A stretch of 64,000 bases of DNA from Thermoguttaceae bacterium (GCA_017447865.1 JAFSMO010000104.1:62001-126000); one strand, 5' to 3'; counted from the first letter of the stretch, positions 35,209-44,530 are shown. Numbers and translations are program-made. The notes: generated from the sequence alone by a model not told the origin.

Positions 35209-36513
35209 ATGTTTGAAAGAACCAAGGCCTTTTTTCGGTGGCTGACCGGAAAAAATAAAAAAGCAGAGGGGCAAAACTCAAAAATCGCCTACCTGCTCAA
35301 AAAAGGCGAGAAACTTCCGGAAGGGTACTGCGTCTGTGTCTTTGACGGGAAAAAACTCGTGGAAACCGCGGATCAGGCCTCCTCTCAACTTTTCAAAAAG
35401 GGGCTCAACTGCTGGGCCGTCACGCGCCAGGAAGTTGAAATCACTCTGAACTCCAATGGTCTGGAAACCACCGCCAGCATCCTGCTTGAACCGGGCTCCG
35501 GCCTGGGAAATCTGCTTGACGGACGCGACGTTTTGACTCTCGACGCCCTTCAGGCCGTGGTTGAGTCGCAGTTTGCCGGGTTCGTGGGCCTCATGCAGGG
35601 TTCCGCGCAAGCCCTCGAACGGCTCGATGAGGCGGGACTGGCCGCCTGCTGCAAGAAATTCAATCTTCTTTTGGCCTCCAATGGGTTGAAATGCCAGAAG
35701 ATGGAAAGATTCACCGTCCCCCAAAACCAGCCGGCCCCGGTCTCGACCGCAGAAGTCGAGAAGGAACTGAACGAAGCGATCAAACCGATTCGTACTGCGG
35801 CGGATTGGAACGCTTTTTCGCGGAACATCCAGTCGGAAGGTTTTCCGGCAGAATGGGATTCCGAAGAGATGAGCGAGCTGGGCAAAAAGTACCTCGATAA
35901 CCGGATCTCATCGGAAGACTGCGTTCGAGGCATCCGTCAAATTGCCGAGCAAGCCGCTCAGGCAGTCAAAGATTCCGGCATGTCGGACTACTGGGACGGC
36001 CTTGCGATTCGGCTTCGTGCTGAGTCGGAATACAACGACGAGGAAGAACCGGCACCTGTCGTGAAACCCGCTCCGCTTAATCTGACCCTTGGCCGTTCAC
36101 GGCGTCCGAAAAAAGGCTGGTTCACCCGTTACATTGTGCTGGATCAGAAACTTCAAGGATTTTTGAAAACCAAACTCGATCTCATCCAGGCGGCATTGGA
36201 AAAAGAACGCGCCACGGCCCAGGACATCCGAATCGCCACGGAAATCCGGAACCTTCTTGGGGAAATCGGGATAATCCGGCAGCTCCTGAAATCCACCCCC
36301 GTTCTGGACGCGCGCACCGCTTCCCTCCGGATCGAAAAAACGGCGCAGTCCGAAATGGCCAAGCTCATGAACCAGGCCGTCACGGCAGCGGAATACCTCG
36401 AGGCGGCAGTCAACTCGAAGGACGCTTTCGAGACGTTCCCGCTTCCGTACGAACTCAAGAAGTCCGTGGCAGAGCTGAAATACCAGCTCGACGCCCGTTA
36501 CCACACCCGCTAA
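35209..36513 (+). CDS. Uncharacterised cytosolic protein, N-terminal part SPFH-like
   Basis: A 434-residue protein with no signal peptide or membrane segment. No domain is recognised with confidence. The N-terminal 170 residues are beta-rich and end in a helical stretch whose pattern (LNCWAVTRQEVEITLNS, then NLLDGRDVLTLDALQAVVESQF) parallels the SPFH region of the next gene (VNIQVDYAIENTTLFVQNLL). The linker around 270-285 is acidic and Pro-rich and the C-terminal 140 residues are helical, probably coiled coil. It begins after a strong AAGGAGG site and a near-consensus promoter, and is followed 44 nt later by the SPFH/zinc-ribbon gene, so the two probably act together. The function is unknown. 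Confidence 0.7.
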   Translation: MFERTKAFFRWLTGKNKKAEGQNSKIAYLLKKGEKLPEGYCVCVFDGKKLVETADQASSQLFKKGLNCWAVTRQEVEITLNSNGLETTASILLEPGSGLGNLLDGRDVLTLDALQAVVESQFAGFVGLMQGSAQALERLDEAGLAACCKKFNLLLASNGLKCQKMERFTVPQNQPAPVSTAEVEKELNEAIKPIRTAADWNAFSRNIQSEGFPAEWDSEEMSELGKKYLDNRISSEDCVRGIRQIAEQAAQAVKDSGMSDYWDGLAIRLRAESEYNDEEEPAPVVKPAPLNLTLGRSRRPKKGWFTRYIVLDQKLQGFLKTKLDLIQAALEKERATAQDIRIATEIRNLLGEIGIIRQLLKSTPVLDARTASLRIEKTAQSEMAKLMNQAVTAAEYLEAAVNSKDAFETFPLPYELKKSVAELKYQLDARYHTR

Positions 36514-36557
36514 ATTGAAATTTTGACCCCCCAAACACTAACAAGAGGAAAATAACA

Positions 36558-38522
36558 ATGAATCCTTTGGAACTTACAAACGAAACCCTCGCGAAAAAAA
36601 TCGAAACGAAAGACGTTTCCGGTTTCTTCTCCACCAAAATTGAAGTCCCGACCGGGACGAAAGCCCTCGTATTCGAGAATGGGCGCAACTGCGGCGAGCT
36701 GGCCCCGGGGCCCTATACGTTGGAAACGTTCACGAGCAAACTCTTTCTGACGTCGAAAAATCAGGTCATTTTCTCCTGCCGCGACACGAATTTCAAATTT
36801 GATTACTCCACCTCCTGCCTGACCAAAGAGTGCCTGCGCGTTTCGGTGAACATCCAGGTGGACTATGCAATCGAAAACACGACTCTGTTCGTGCAGAATC
36901 TCCTGGGGAGCCGGGCCGATTATTTGGAATCCGACTTCCGCGCGGAAACCGACACATTGGTCCTCGCTGCCATTCAGGAAGCCGTGGCGCAGTATTCCAT
37001 CAAAGAACTGGGCACGGCGGTCGCGAATCAGTACCTCGTGACCTCGCTTGAAAACGCGGTTTTGAACTCACTTTCCCGCTACGGGATCCGGTTCGTAAAC
37101 GCGCTGCTCGTTTCGATTTCTCACGAGAAGTACGACGAGCTGAAACAGAAGAAAGAGGAGATTTGGCTCGTAAAAGAAGGGAACGTGATCTCCAAAGAAG
37201 AGCAGGAAGCGAAACTGGCCGCGCGTTTCGATGAAATCACGAATCAGGAAAAGCTGAATGATCTGGAAATTCTGGAAAAACAGGTCCGGAATGATCGTCA
37301 GGAAGGCGAGCTTGCGGTCCTGAAGCGCCGTTTGGAGAACAACAAGAACCTCCGCCAGGTCATTCAGGCGGACTCGTTCGACAAACTGGCAACCGAGTCG
37401 GAAATGCAGCAGTTCCTTTTCGAGCAGGAAAAAGCCGGCGTGCTGCGCGAAGAAGAGAAAAAAGAACTTCTGCAGGGAATCGATTGGGCGCACGAAGAAA
37501 AAGAAGCCCGCCGCCAGCAGTTCCTCAAGAAACTGGACATTCAGTTCCAGCACGACCTTGAGGACTACCAGACGCAGTGGCTTCACCAGACGAAACTCGC
37601 CGCGCTGGATCAGGAGATGGAACTTGCTCGTAAAGTGGAATCCGAGGAAAGCCGGAAATGGCTCGCCCAGCTCGAAAAAGAGAAGAAGCAGCGCGAAGCC
37701 AATCTGGTCGCTTTGGAAGATCAGCTTCAGTCCACGCTGAAACAGGGGGAAATCCAGATTCGCAGCACGGAAATTGAAGACCGTCTGGCTCTGAAACGCC
37801 GTGAGCGGGAAAGCGCCGAGGCTGCCGCGGAACTGGACCGTCAGAAGCAGCTGGACCTTTGGAAAGAAGATCTGAAAAACAAGAAATTCACGGGTCATAT
37901 TGAAAGACTTCAGGCCCTCCAGCAGCTCAATGAGGCGGAGGCACGGGTCGCTTTGGAACTTCGTGAGAAAGAAGCCCGGCTGCAAGCGGAACTCAAGCGT
38001 GAGGAAGAAATCACGCAGCAGAAATTCAAGCTGGACGTCATTCAGTCGCTCAAAGGGATGGACCTGCAAGAAGCGCAAGTGATCGTCATGAGCACTATCA
38101 CCCAGCCGGAAATGCGGGATTCGATCGTTGAGGCCCTCCGGATCTTCAGCCAGACCGAAGTGGCAAAAGCGCAGGCCGAAGCCGCCAAGGCACAGGCGGA
38201 AGCCGAGAAAAGCGGCTTTAAAGTCGCTTACGACGAGAAGACGAACGCCATGGCGCAGATGCAGGAAATGATGAAGCAGATGATGGAAATGCAGGAACGG
38301 AACGCCGATCGGATGGTCCAGATGAACTCCCAGGCGGTCAACGCGATGGGCAACATGAACACCGCGCCGGTCGTCGTGACTCCTGGTTTCCCGCCGGTTC
38401 ACACGGGAACCAACCCGCAAGGTCCGGCTCCGGAAGAGAAAAAAGTGCTTCTCTGCCCGCAGTGCCGCGCGGAAGTCAACCCGAACCAGAAATTCTGCCC
38501 GAACTGCGGCAAACAATTATAG
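36558..38522 (+). CDS. SPFH-like domain, long coiled coil and C-terminal zinc ribbon protein
   Basis: A 654-residue protein. Residues 20-210 form an SPFH/Band-7-like domain without the usual membrane anchor (EVPTGTKALVFENGRNCGELAPGPYTL, then VSVNIQVDYAIENTTLFV and the helix FRAETDTLVLAAIQEAVAQYSIKEL). Residues 210-560 are a charged, Gln/Glu/Lys/Arg-rich coiled coil. A Met-rich segment (MAQMQEMMKQMMEMQ) and a Pro-rich linker lead to a zinc ribbon with CPQC and CPNC near the C-terminus. Related SPFH plus zinc-ribbon proteins occur in bacterial conflict and stress systems, but the role here is untested. It probably forms oligomeric scaffolds. It is in one operon with the preceding SPFH-like gene. 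Confidence 0.82.
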   Translation: MNPLELTNETLAKKIETKDVSGFFSTKIEVPTGTKALVFENGRNCGELAPGPYTLETFTSKLFLTSKNQVIFSCRDTNFKFDYSTSCLTKECLRVSVNIQVDYAIENTTLFVQNLLGSRADYLESDFRAETDTLVLAAIQEAVAQYSIKELGTAVANQYLVTSLENAVLNSLSRYGIRFVNALLVSISHEKYDELKQKKEEIWLVKEGNVISKEEQEAKLAARFDEITNQEKLNDLEILEKQVRNDRQEGELAVLKRRLENNKNLRQVIQADSFDKLATESEMQQFLFEQEKAGVLREEEKKELLQGIDWAHEEKEARRQQFLKKLDIQFQHDLEDYQTQWLHQTKLAALDQEMELARKVESEESRKWLAQLEKEKKQREANLVALEDQLQSTLKQGEIQIRSTEIEDRLALKRRERESAEAAAELDRQKQLDLWKEDLKNKKFTGHIERLQALQQLNEAEARVALELREKEARLQAELKREEEITQQKFKLDVIQSLKGMDLQEAQVIVMSTITQPEMRDSIVEALRIFSQTEVAKAQAEAAKAQAEAEKSGFKVAYDEKTNAMAQMQEMMKQMMEMQERNADRMVQMNSQAVNAMGNMNTAPVVVTPGFPPVHTGTNPQGPAPEEKKVLLCPQCRAEVNPNQKFCPNCGKQL

Positions 38523-38556
38523 TTTTACAGACATCAGTCGGTTTGACCCAATAGAA

Positions 38557-38625
38557 TGATGGGAGAAATGGAGAATGGAAACCAGAAATACTTTCGGCTT
38601 CCCATTCATCGTGTTTCTCCCATCA
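38557..38625. repeat. Inverted-repeat element downstream of the SPFH gene
   Basis: Imperfect arms 38557-38583 (TGATGGGAGAAATGG...) and 38596-38625 (...TTTCTCCCATCA) separated by 12 nt. It can form a large hairpin and may end the SPFH transcript; no T-run. The unit composition resembles the other heptamer-type elements. Confidence 0.7.
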
Positions 38626-38681
38626 ATTCAGTTTGGTTCATTTAAATCCCAAACCGGATTGATCACATCCAGGAGACCCAA

Positions 38682-38903
38682 ATGCCGCCAGAAAATCAAC
38701 CAGACGACCATTTTATGACGACTCAGGAACTAATGAAATTTCTGGGTTTATCACGCACAAAAATCATGTCCCTGATAAACACGGAAGGGCTGCCCGCGTT
38801 CAAAGTGGGGGGCGATTACCGCTACCGAATGTCCGAGATCGTTCAATGGATGGAAAATTACCGCGTTAAAGAATTAGAAAAGAAACAATCACCGGAGAAA
38901 TAA
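38682..38903 (+). CDS. Excisionase/MerR-like HTH DNA-binding protein
   Basis: A 73-residue helix-turn-helix protein of the HTH_17 (excisionase) type: MTTQELMKFLGLSRTKIMSLINTEGLPAFKVGGDYRYRMSEIVQWM, with the typical GLP-x-FKVG wing and R-YR contact. These small proteins act as transcription factors or recombination directionality factors; with no integrase nearby, a regulatory role is more likely. It is 3 nt upstream of the FHA-like gene, so it is probably the first gene of the HTH-FHA-LRR-kinase operon and may regulate it. A CCAGGAGA ribosome binding site precedes the start. Confidence 0.85.
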   Translation: MPPENQPDDHFMTTQELMKFLGLSRTKIMSLINTEGLPAFKVGGDYRYRMSEIVQWMENYRVKELEKKQSPEK

Positions 38904-38906
38904 AGA

Positions 38907-40460
38907 ATGGCCACGCCAAAACCACTGCATTTGAAAGTTGTATGGAACGGAAAACGAAAAAAAGGAGCACAGCTTTCACCCAAGTTTGAAATGACCGGGG
39001 ATGATTTACGCAGACTGGAATCCATTTCCTGCATACTGGATGATCGTCTGGTTTCAACTCACTGGGAAAATAATCCGTCGCTGCAAAACGTTTATCAGGA
39101 AAACCCGCAAAGCTGGTCTTTCACGGAACCTCTTTCAATCGATTTTGCCGAAGACATCGCCTCTGGGGGAAGTTTTACCATCCGGTTTTCCGCCAAGTTT
39201 CAGATCAGTCAGGACAATCATCTGGTCACCGTCAATTATAAAACGATCATTCCGCTGAATGTCGAGGACACCAACCCGGCTGGTGGTACGCCGATCCGAA
39301 TGAAAGCAGGAAAGGATTCCCTGATCAACCTGCAGTATAGTGGGTCTTCGGATGCCCCCATTGATATTATTACGGAAGACGGCGCGACGGTAAACATCGT
39401 ACCATCGTACCTCCAGTCGCCCATGAAAAATGAGCAAAACCTCGAAAATACATACGAGGTTGATCTGGAGCCCTGGATCGATCAGCCAATCGCACAGACG
39501 GGCAACCCGATCCTTCTCCTTCATGCAACCCTTTCCAATGGTCAGGAGCGTTTCTTTCAAATCGCGGCCCGGCAGGACACCATCCTCGGACGCAGCCGTG
39601 AAGCGTATCCGGAAAGCAATATTCAGGCCTCCGACTTTGTTTACCGGTTTTGCAGAGTCATCGAGAAAGATACGGACCCGGTCGCCATTTTCCTGAGCAA
39701 GCGCATTTCCAAAAATCACCTCAGCATGATCCTTTCCCAAAACGGTTTGCAGCTGAAAAATTCCGGGAAAAACATCCTTTTCCAGTCAGGAAGCGAAAAA
39801 TATGTTCTTGACAGGGAAAACCCGCAGACCACGGTCGATCTGAAAAACCTGAACCAGTCGATCTCTTTGTATTTTGGAGGACTTTCAGGTATTGAACTGA
39901 AAAAAATCTTTGATTCGGACTGGAACGGGAAAGTCGAGAAAATCCTTCAGAAGAGCAACCACCCGAAGGATTGTTTCCCCAATACACTCTGGAAACTCGG
40001 GAAAGAACTGGAGGTGAATTCCATCCGCCTGACCCGAATGCCGAAACATTCCCAAAACTGCGACATTAACACATTGAAAAAGAATGTGGACGAGCAGTAC
40101 AGAGACAGCGAGTGGTGGACTTCCGATAAACTGGCGAGCGAAGAGGAATACCACCTCCTTGTGCGCATGCTTACTATTGGAAACAACCCGATAAAGAACG
40201 CGATCTGTTTTCGCGATCAGAACCTGATAGAGCGTCACGCTACGCTGTACTTCTGCGACAATCACTTCGGGCTGATCAATCACTCGACCACTGCGATCAT
40301 TTATCATCAGTATGGGCAGGAAAACGCGCTGTTCCAGGAGGACTGCCTTCCGCTTCAGCCCGGCATGAAGTTCCAGATCGGCGACGTCCGATTCCACGTT
40401 TACGAGAGCTACTCCAGCTACCTGAATATTCTGGAGCAAAATCTGGAGGCAAACTCGTGA
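38907..40460 (+). CDS. Protein with two FHA-like domains
   Basis: A 517-residue cytosolic protein. The N-terminal 200 residues are beta-rich, with Ig-like strands, of unknown family. Two FHA-like phosphothreonine-reader domains are inferred. FHA1 (about 215-330) has TILGRS, then RISKNHLSMI (S-x-x-H motif) and LQLKNSGKN. FHA2 (about 400-500) has LTIGNNPIKNAICF, IERHATLYF, FGLINHS and an LQPGMKFQIGDVRFHVYE end. Both are divergent: FHA2 has R-H but lacks the usual Ser. An FHA protein beside a Ser/Thr kinase gene (41103) suggests a phospho-dependent signalling partner. It begins 3 nt after the HTH gene. There are no membrane segments. Confidence 0.7.
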   Translation: MATPKPLHLKVVWNGKRKKGAQLSPKFEMTGDDLRRLESISCILDDRLVSTHWENNPSLQNVYQENPQSWSFTEPLSIDFAEDIASGGSFTIRFSAKFQISQDNHLVTVNYKTIIPLNVEDTNPAGGTPIRMKAGKDSLINLQYSGSSDAPIDIITEDGATVNIVPSYLQSPMKNEQNLENTYEVDLEPWIDQPIAQTGNPILLLHATLSNGQERFFQIAARQDTILGRSREAYPESNIQASDFVYRFCRVIEKDTDPVAIFLSKRISKNHLSMILSQNGLQLKNSGKNILFQSGSEKYVLDRENPQTTVDLKNLNQSISLYFGGLSGIELKKIFDSDWNGKVEKILQKSNHPKDCFPNTLWKLGKELEVNSIRLTRMPKHSQNCDINTLKKNVDEQYRDSEWWTSDKLASEEEYHLLVRMLTIGNNPIKNAICFRDQNLIERHATLYFCDNHFGLINHSTTAIIYHQYGQENALFQEDCLPLQPGMKFQIGDVRFHVYESYSSYLNILEQNLEANS

Positions 40461-40513
40461 TCCAGCAGCCCCTCCATTGATCCCAACAATTTCCCAGAAA
40501 CCGAGGTTTTATC

Positions 40514-41038
40514 ATGATTGAACCGTTTACTTCGCTCCTTCTCGCGGCCGCGTCCGGCACCAAAATGACCCTCTGGAGTCTGATTTCCACCACCCCCTAT
40601 TTGGCATACAAAGGAGCCGTTCAGGGGGGATTTTCCAAATTGATGGAGTATCTGATCGATCGCTATTGCGTGATGAACGGCAAAGAAAAAAAATACGACA
40701 TTTGCAAGGAAAAGATCGATCTGACCAACAAAATCCTCGGGCCGATTGACTGGATCGACCTGGAAAGTCCGCTCAAGGAAGTCCCGTTTTCGCTGACTTT
40801 GCGCGGAACAAACGTTACGGACCAGGACCTGATCGATCACCTCGTGGGCCAAAAAATGCTGCGCCGACTCGACGTTTGCTACTGCGAGGACATTACTTAC
40901 AACGGGGTAAAGCAGTTCAAAAAGCTCCGCCCGGATTGCCGCGTGAAGGATTCGTGCTCCTATTTGCGGAATCGCATCATTAGCGCTTTTCTTCTTGCGA
41001 TTCCTGTGATCGTGATGATATGGGAATACTTTACCTGA
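40514..41038 (+). CDS. Small LRR-like protein with C-terminal membrane helix
   Basis: A 174-residue protein of unknown function. Residues 95-140 form a short LRR-like stretch (LTLRGTNVTDQDLIDHLVG, MLRRLDVCYCEDITYNGVKQFKKLRP) with the same consensus as the LRR protein at 51971-53233. The N-terminus has a moderately hydrophobic segment (about 18-35), and the C-terminus is a strong transmembrane helix (about 154-172) ending in WEYFT, so the protein is tail-anchored with its bulk in the cytosol. It lies between the FHA-like and kinase genes, 53 nt after the former and 64 nt before the latter. Confidence 0.75.
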   Translation: MIEPFTSLLLAAASGTKMTLWSLISTTPYLAYKGAVQGGFSKLMEYLIDRYCVMNGKEKKYDICKEKIDLTNKILGPIDWIDLESPLKEVPFSLTLRGTNVTDQDLIDHLVGQKMLRRLDVCYCEDITYNGVKQFKKLRPDCRVKDSCSYLRNRIISAFLLAIPVIVMIWEYFT

Positions 41039-41102
41039 CAAGAAATGTCGGAAGCACAAAAAGTTTATAAAATCATAATCGACTTTTTCAACCCATACAA
41101 AA

Positions 41103-43202
41103 ATGAGCCATTTTGACGACACTTTCGACAAAGACGCGACGATTCCGGACGATTTCCAGCTTCGGGAACTCACCCCCGGGCTGACGCTCTGCGGAAAGTA
41201 CCGCCTCGAAAAAGAGGCCGGCGCCGGTGGCATGGGCGTGGTCTGGAAAGCCTGGGACGTGGTTGGCGAGCGGTGGGTCGCGCTGAAATTCATCCCGCCC
41301 GAGATCCGTCACTCCGAAGGGGCCATGGCGCACGTAAAAACCGCCTTCCAGACGGTCCAGGCTCTGAACCACCAGAACATCGGCCCGGTTTACAGTCTCG
41401 AAAAAGACTCGGCATTCGGCTATTTCATCGTCAAAAAGTGGCTTGAGGGGCAGACGCTCGACAAAATCAAACTCCCGCCGGAGCGTATCTCCGACGTTCT
41501 GGCGAAAGTGGCGGCCGCGCTGGATTACGCCCACTCGAAACGGGTCATGCACCGCGACGTGAAACCCTCGAACATTTTCATCGGGACGGACGGCGACGTT
41601 TTCCTCATCGATTTCGACATTGCGGCAGAAATTCACAATTCGATCTCGCAAAACGCTGATCCGACGGCGGGCCGTACCTCGGGAACACGCCCGTACATGG
41701 CCCCGGAACAGTGGCGCGGGCAGCATCAGGACGGCCAAACCGACCAGTACGCCCTGGGCGTGGTGGCGTACCAGCTTTACTCGGGCCGCTTGCCGTTCCA
41801 GATCAAGGACCCGGTGCTTCTCCGCATGGCCGTACTTCAGGACCCGCCGGAACCGCTCCAAAACGTTCCGCCGAATATGAACGCGGCGATCCTGCGCGCC
41901 CTTTCCAAAGACCGGAAGGACCGCTTCGCCACGTGCCGGGAGTTCATCGACGCGCTCTCAGGAGCAACGTTTTATACGTATTCAACCACCCCTCCGGTTT
42001 ATGAAGACATTAATGCGCAATTTGCCGGGGCAAAAGCGGAAATGGAAGCCCGACTCCATGATGCGAAAGAAAAACTTCGCCAGAGTTCCAGGGAGTTTAA
42101 CCAGAAGATTCACTATGAATACCAAACCGGTGATTCTTCCGGTGCGACAACCTATTCCGGAATGTCGTTTCACTTAAACACCGAAGATCCAAACTCTCAG
42201 TGGGTTTGTGAAGAGATAACCCCCAAATTTGAGATCCACGTGAATCAAGGGGAACGCAAAGAACGCAAGCACAAAGCAAAAGAAAAGGCCGAGCGGCTTA
42301 ATCGTGAGAGAAATGAGACAGTAATCTTTTTTTGCATAATCCTATTCCTTTTTATCCTGCCCATTATGATTGTTTTAAAGAATCTGTGGCATGAAGCACA
42401 AGACCAAAAACGGGTTGAGCAAGCCATTCAGCTGCAGAAGAACACGGCCCCAAATGGAAATGCACGCCTCGTAAAAACAGTGGATGGGGTCGATTATGCG
42501 TTCCGCTGGTGCCCGCCCGGCGAGTTTATGATGGGAGGGAAACGCGTGGAATGGTACGCTCTCACCTCAAAGCACAAGAACGATTACTTTCGGGTAAAAC
42601 TGACCAAAGGGTTTTGGCTTTTGGAGACTGAAGTCACCCAGAAAATGTGGCAGAGCGTAATGGGCGAGAGCATCGAAAGCAAAACACATCGGGGAAAAAT
42701 CACGTATGCCTTGTACGGTGCAGGTTGGGATTGCCCCATGTACTATATAACCTGGACGGAATGTCAGGAATTCTGCCGGAAATTGAGCGAGAAACTGGGG
42801 CAAACGGTGGAGCTCCCTACAGAAGCCCAGTGGGAATACGCTTGCCGTGCAGGAACGAAGGGGGATTACGCCGGGAATCTTAAATTGATGGGCTGGTACG
42901 ACGAAAATTCGGGTTCAACCACTCACGCAGTGGGAATGAAGAAACCAAACCCCTGGGGTTTGTACGACATGCATGGTAATGTTGCGGAATGGTGTTCGGA
43001 CTATTATTACGAATACGACTTTATGCCGCAAATGATCGACCCGGAGGGGCCAACCTATAGATCAAGCCGAGTATCCCGCGGCGGATCTTGGGACAGCTAC
43101 GCAGAAAAATGTCAGTCAGCAAGCCGCGACGGAGCCCCCCCAAGCTTCGAAAACAGCCACCAGGGTTTTCGGATCCTTTTAGTTCCCGATCAGGAGGATT
43201 AA
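41103..43202 (+). CDS. Ser/Thr protein kinase fused through a TM helix to an FGE-like domain
   Basis: A 699-residue protein. Residues 30-290 are a Hanks-type kinase: glycine loop GAGGMG (40-45), Lys62 in VALKF, HRD at 150-152 with Lys154 and Asn157, and MAPEQ at 199-203. The DFG motif is DFD (170-172): the metal-binding Asp is kept but Gly is replaced by Asp. Residues 300-405 are charged and helical, 407-427 is a membrane helix, and 462-695 is a formylglycine-generating-enzyme-like (SUMF1/C-type lectin) domain facing the other side. This domain has FRWCPPGEFMMGG, LPTEAQWEYACRAGT and GLYDMHGNVAEWCSD. Near RGGSW only one Cys (C670) remains where active FGE has two, so it is more likely a binding or sensor domain. 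It is the last gene of the HTH-FHA-LRR operon. Confidence 0.88.
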   Translation: MSHFDDTFDKDATIPDDFQLRELTPGLTLCGKYRLEKEAGAGGMGVVWKAWDVVGERWVALKFIPPEIRHSEGAMAHVKTAFQTVQALNHQNIGPVYSLEKDSAFGYFIVKKWLEGQTLDKIKLPPERISDVLAKVAAALDYAHSKRVMHRDVKPSNIFIGTDGDVFLIDFDIAAEIHNSISQNADPTAGRTSGTRPYMAPEQWRGQHQDGQTDQYALGVVAYQLYSGRLPFQIKDPVLLRMAVLQDPPEPLQNVPPNMNAAILRALSKDRKDRFATCREFIDALSGATFYTYSTTPPVYEDINAQFAGAKAEMEARLHDAKEKLRQSSREFNQKIHYEYQTGDSSGATTYSGMSFHLNTEDPNSQWVCEEITPKFEIHVNQGERKERKHKAKEKAERLNRERNETVIFFCIILFLFILPIMIVLKNLWHEAQDQKRVEQAIQLQKNTAPNGNARLVKTVDGVDYAFRWCPPGEFMMGGKRVEWYALTSKHKNDYFRVKLTKGFWLLETEVTQKMWQSVMGESIESKTHRGKITYALYGAGWDCPMYYITWTECQEFCRKLSEKLGQTVELPTEAQWEYACRAGTKGDYAGNLKLMGWYDENSGSTTHAVGMKKPNPWGLYDMHGNVAEWCSDYYYEYDFMPQMIDPEGPTYRSSRVSRGGSWDSYAEKCQSASRDGAPPSFENSHQGFRILLVPDQED

Positions 43203-43240
43203 CGGCCTCAGGCCTTGCGTCGCCGCTTAAAAGGACTTTC

Positions 43241-43269
43241 GAGCGGTGGCAGCAATACCACCGTAAACT
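43241..43269. repeat. REP-like palindrome (copy 1)
   Basis: GAGCGGTGGCAGCAATACCACCGTAAAC-type element with GCGGTGG/CCACCG arms, between the kinase-FGE and xseA genes. A near-identical copy (26 of 28 bases) is at 51730-51757, also directly after an FGE-fusion gene. Confidence 0.8.
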
Positions 43270-43305
43270 CCCTATTTTCAAATTCCTCATTCCGCATTGA
43301 AAATC

Positions 43306-44505
43306 ATGTCCGAAACCCCAACTTTTACCGTCACCCAGATCACGACCGGGATCCAGAACCTCCTCGGGACGGTCTTTTCGCAGGTCCGTGTTTCCGGCGA
43401 GATCTCCGATCTGAAACAGTCCAGCGCGGGGCATTGCTACTTTCTTCTGAAGGACGAAACGGCCCAGATCTCTGCCGTTTTGTGGAGCCGCACCCGGCCG
43501 AGGGGGATCGAGCTGCGCGACGGTCTGGAGGTCGTTTGCGAGGGCAAAATCGAGGTTTACCCCCCACGCGGGAACTACCAGTTCATCGTTTCGGCCCTCG
43601 AGCTCAAAGGCCTCGGCGCGCTGGAACAGGAATTTCTCGCCCTGAAGCAGCGCCTGACCGCCGAGGGACTTTTCGACCCGGCCCACAAGAAGCCGATCCC
43701 GCGTCAGATCCACCGCGTCGGCGTGGTCACGAGCCCCGACGGCGCCGCGATCCACGACTTCCTGCAGGTCCTGAAACGCCGCTGGTGTGGCGTGGACGTC
43801 TGCGTTTTTCCCTCCCCCGTCCAGGGCACCGGCGCGGCCGAAAAACTCGCCCAGGGGGTCGAATTCTTCAATCGCTGGGCCGGTCGGCTGGGGATCGACT
43901 GCATCGTTCTGACCCGCGGCGGCGGGAGCATGGAAGACCTTTGGGAGTTCAACCAGGAACGCCTCGTCCGCGCGATTTACGACTCGGAACTCCCCGTCAT
44001 TTCCGGCGTCGGGCACGAAATTGACGTCACGCTCTGCGACCTGGCGGCCGACCGCCGCGCCCTGACCCCATCCGAGGCGGCGGAGCTGATCTCGCCGAAC
44101 GTGCAGAACCTGGCCGAGCGGCTCCAGAACGCCAAGTCCCGGCTGGATTTTGCGGTGGGGAGTCAAATGGACCAGCGGGAAATGGCCCTGAACCATCTCG
44201 CGCAGAACCCGGTTTTTCGTTTTCCGACGCGCATGATCGACGCCCTGGCGCAGGGGCTGGACGTCACGGAGGAGCGTCTGAACGACCGGGTGAAAAACCG
44301 GCTCGAAATGCTCGAGACCCAGATGGGGACGCAGGCCGCGCGTCTGGAAGCGCTCAGCCCGTTGAACGTCCTTTCGCGTGGCTACACGGTCACGCAGGAC
44401 GCCGAGACCGGGAAGGTTTTACGCTCGGTGAACGACGTTCAGCCGGGTCAGAAACTCAAAACCCGCTTCCCGGACGGCGAGTGCGTCAGCCGCGCGGAAA
44501 ATTAA
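43306..44505 (+). CDS. xseA: Exodeoxyribonuclease VII large subunit
   Basis: A 399-residue protein that degrades single-stranded DNA to oligonucleotides together with XseB. The N-terminal OB-fold has the conserved sequence FSQVRVSGEISDLKQSSAGHCYFLLKD. The catalytic region has RVGVVTSPDGAAIHDFLQVLKRR, DCIVLTRGGGSMEDLWEFNQE, VISGVGHEIDVTLCDLAADRRALTPSEAAEL and a C-terminal LSPLNVLSRGYTV. The start at 43306 (MSETPTF) is chosen over an in-frame TTG three codons earlier; no clear ribosome binding site. The length is shorter than the E. coli protein (456) mainly by a reduced coiled-coil region. The small subunit gene xseB was not seen here. Confidence 0.95.
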   Translation: MSETPTFTVTQITTGIQNLLGTVFSQVRVSGEISDLKQSSAGHCYFLLKDETAQISAVLWSRTRPRGIELRDGLEVVCEGKIEVYPPRGNYQFIVSALELKGLGALEQEFLALKQRLTAEGLFDPAHKKPIPRQIHRVGVVTSPDGAAIHDFLQVLKRRWCGVDVCVFPSPVQGTGAAEKLAQGVEFFNRWAGRLGIDCIVLTRGGGSMEDLWEFNQERLVRAIYDSELPVISGVGHEIDVTLCDLAADRRALTPSEAAELISPNVQNLAERLQNAKSRLDFAVGSQMDQREMALNHLAQNPVFRFPTRMIDALAQGLDVTEERLNDRVKNRLEMLETQMGTQAARLEALSPLNVLSRGYTVTQDAETGKVLRSVNDVQPGQKLKTRFPDGECVSRAEN

Positions 44506-44530
44506 ATCCGAAAACTCTCCCGAGGCCCCC

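Noticed and set aside
38682..38903. Excisionase of an integrated element
   Set aside because: No integrase, phage gene or attachment site nearby; it sits at the head of a signalling operon.
41103..43202. Active formylglycine-generating enzyme
   Set aside because: Only one of the two catalytic cysteines near RGGSW is present and no sulfatase gene is nearby.
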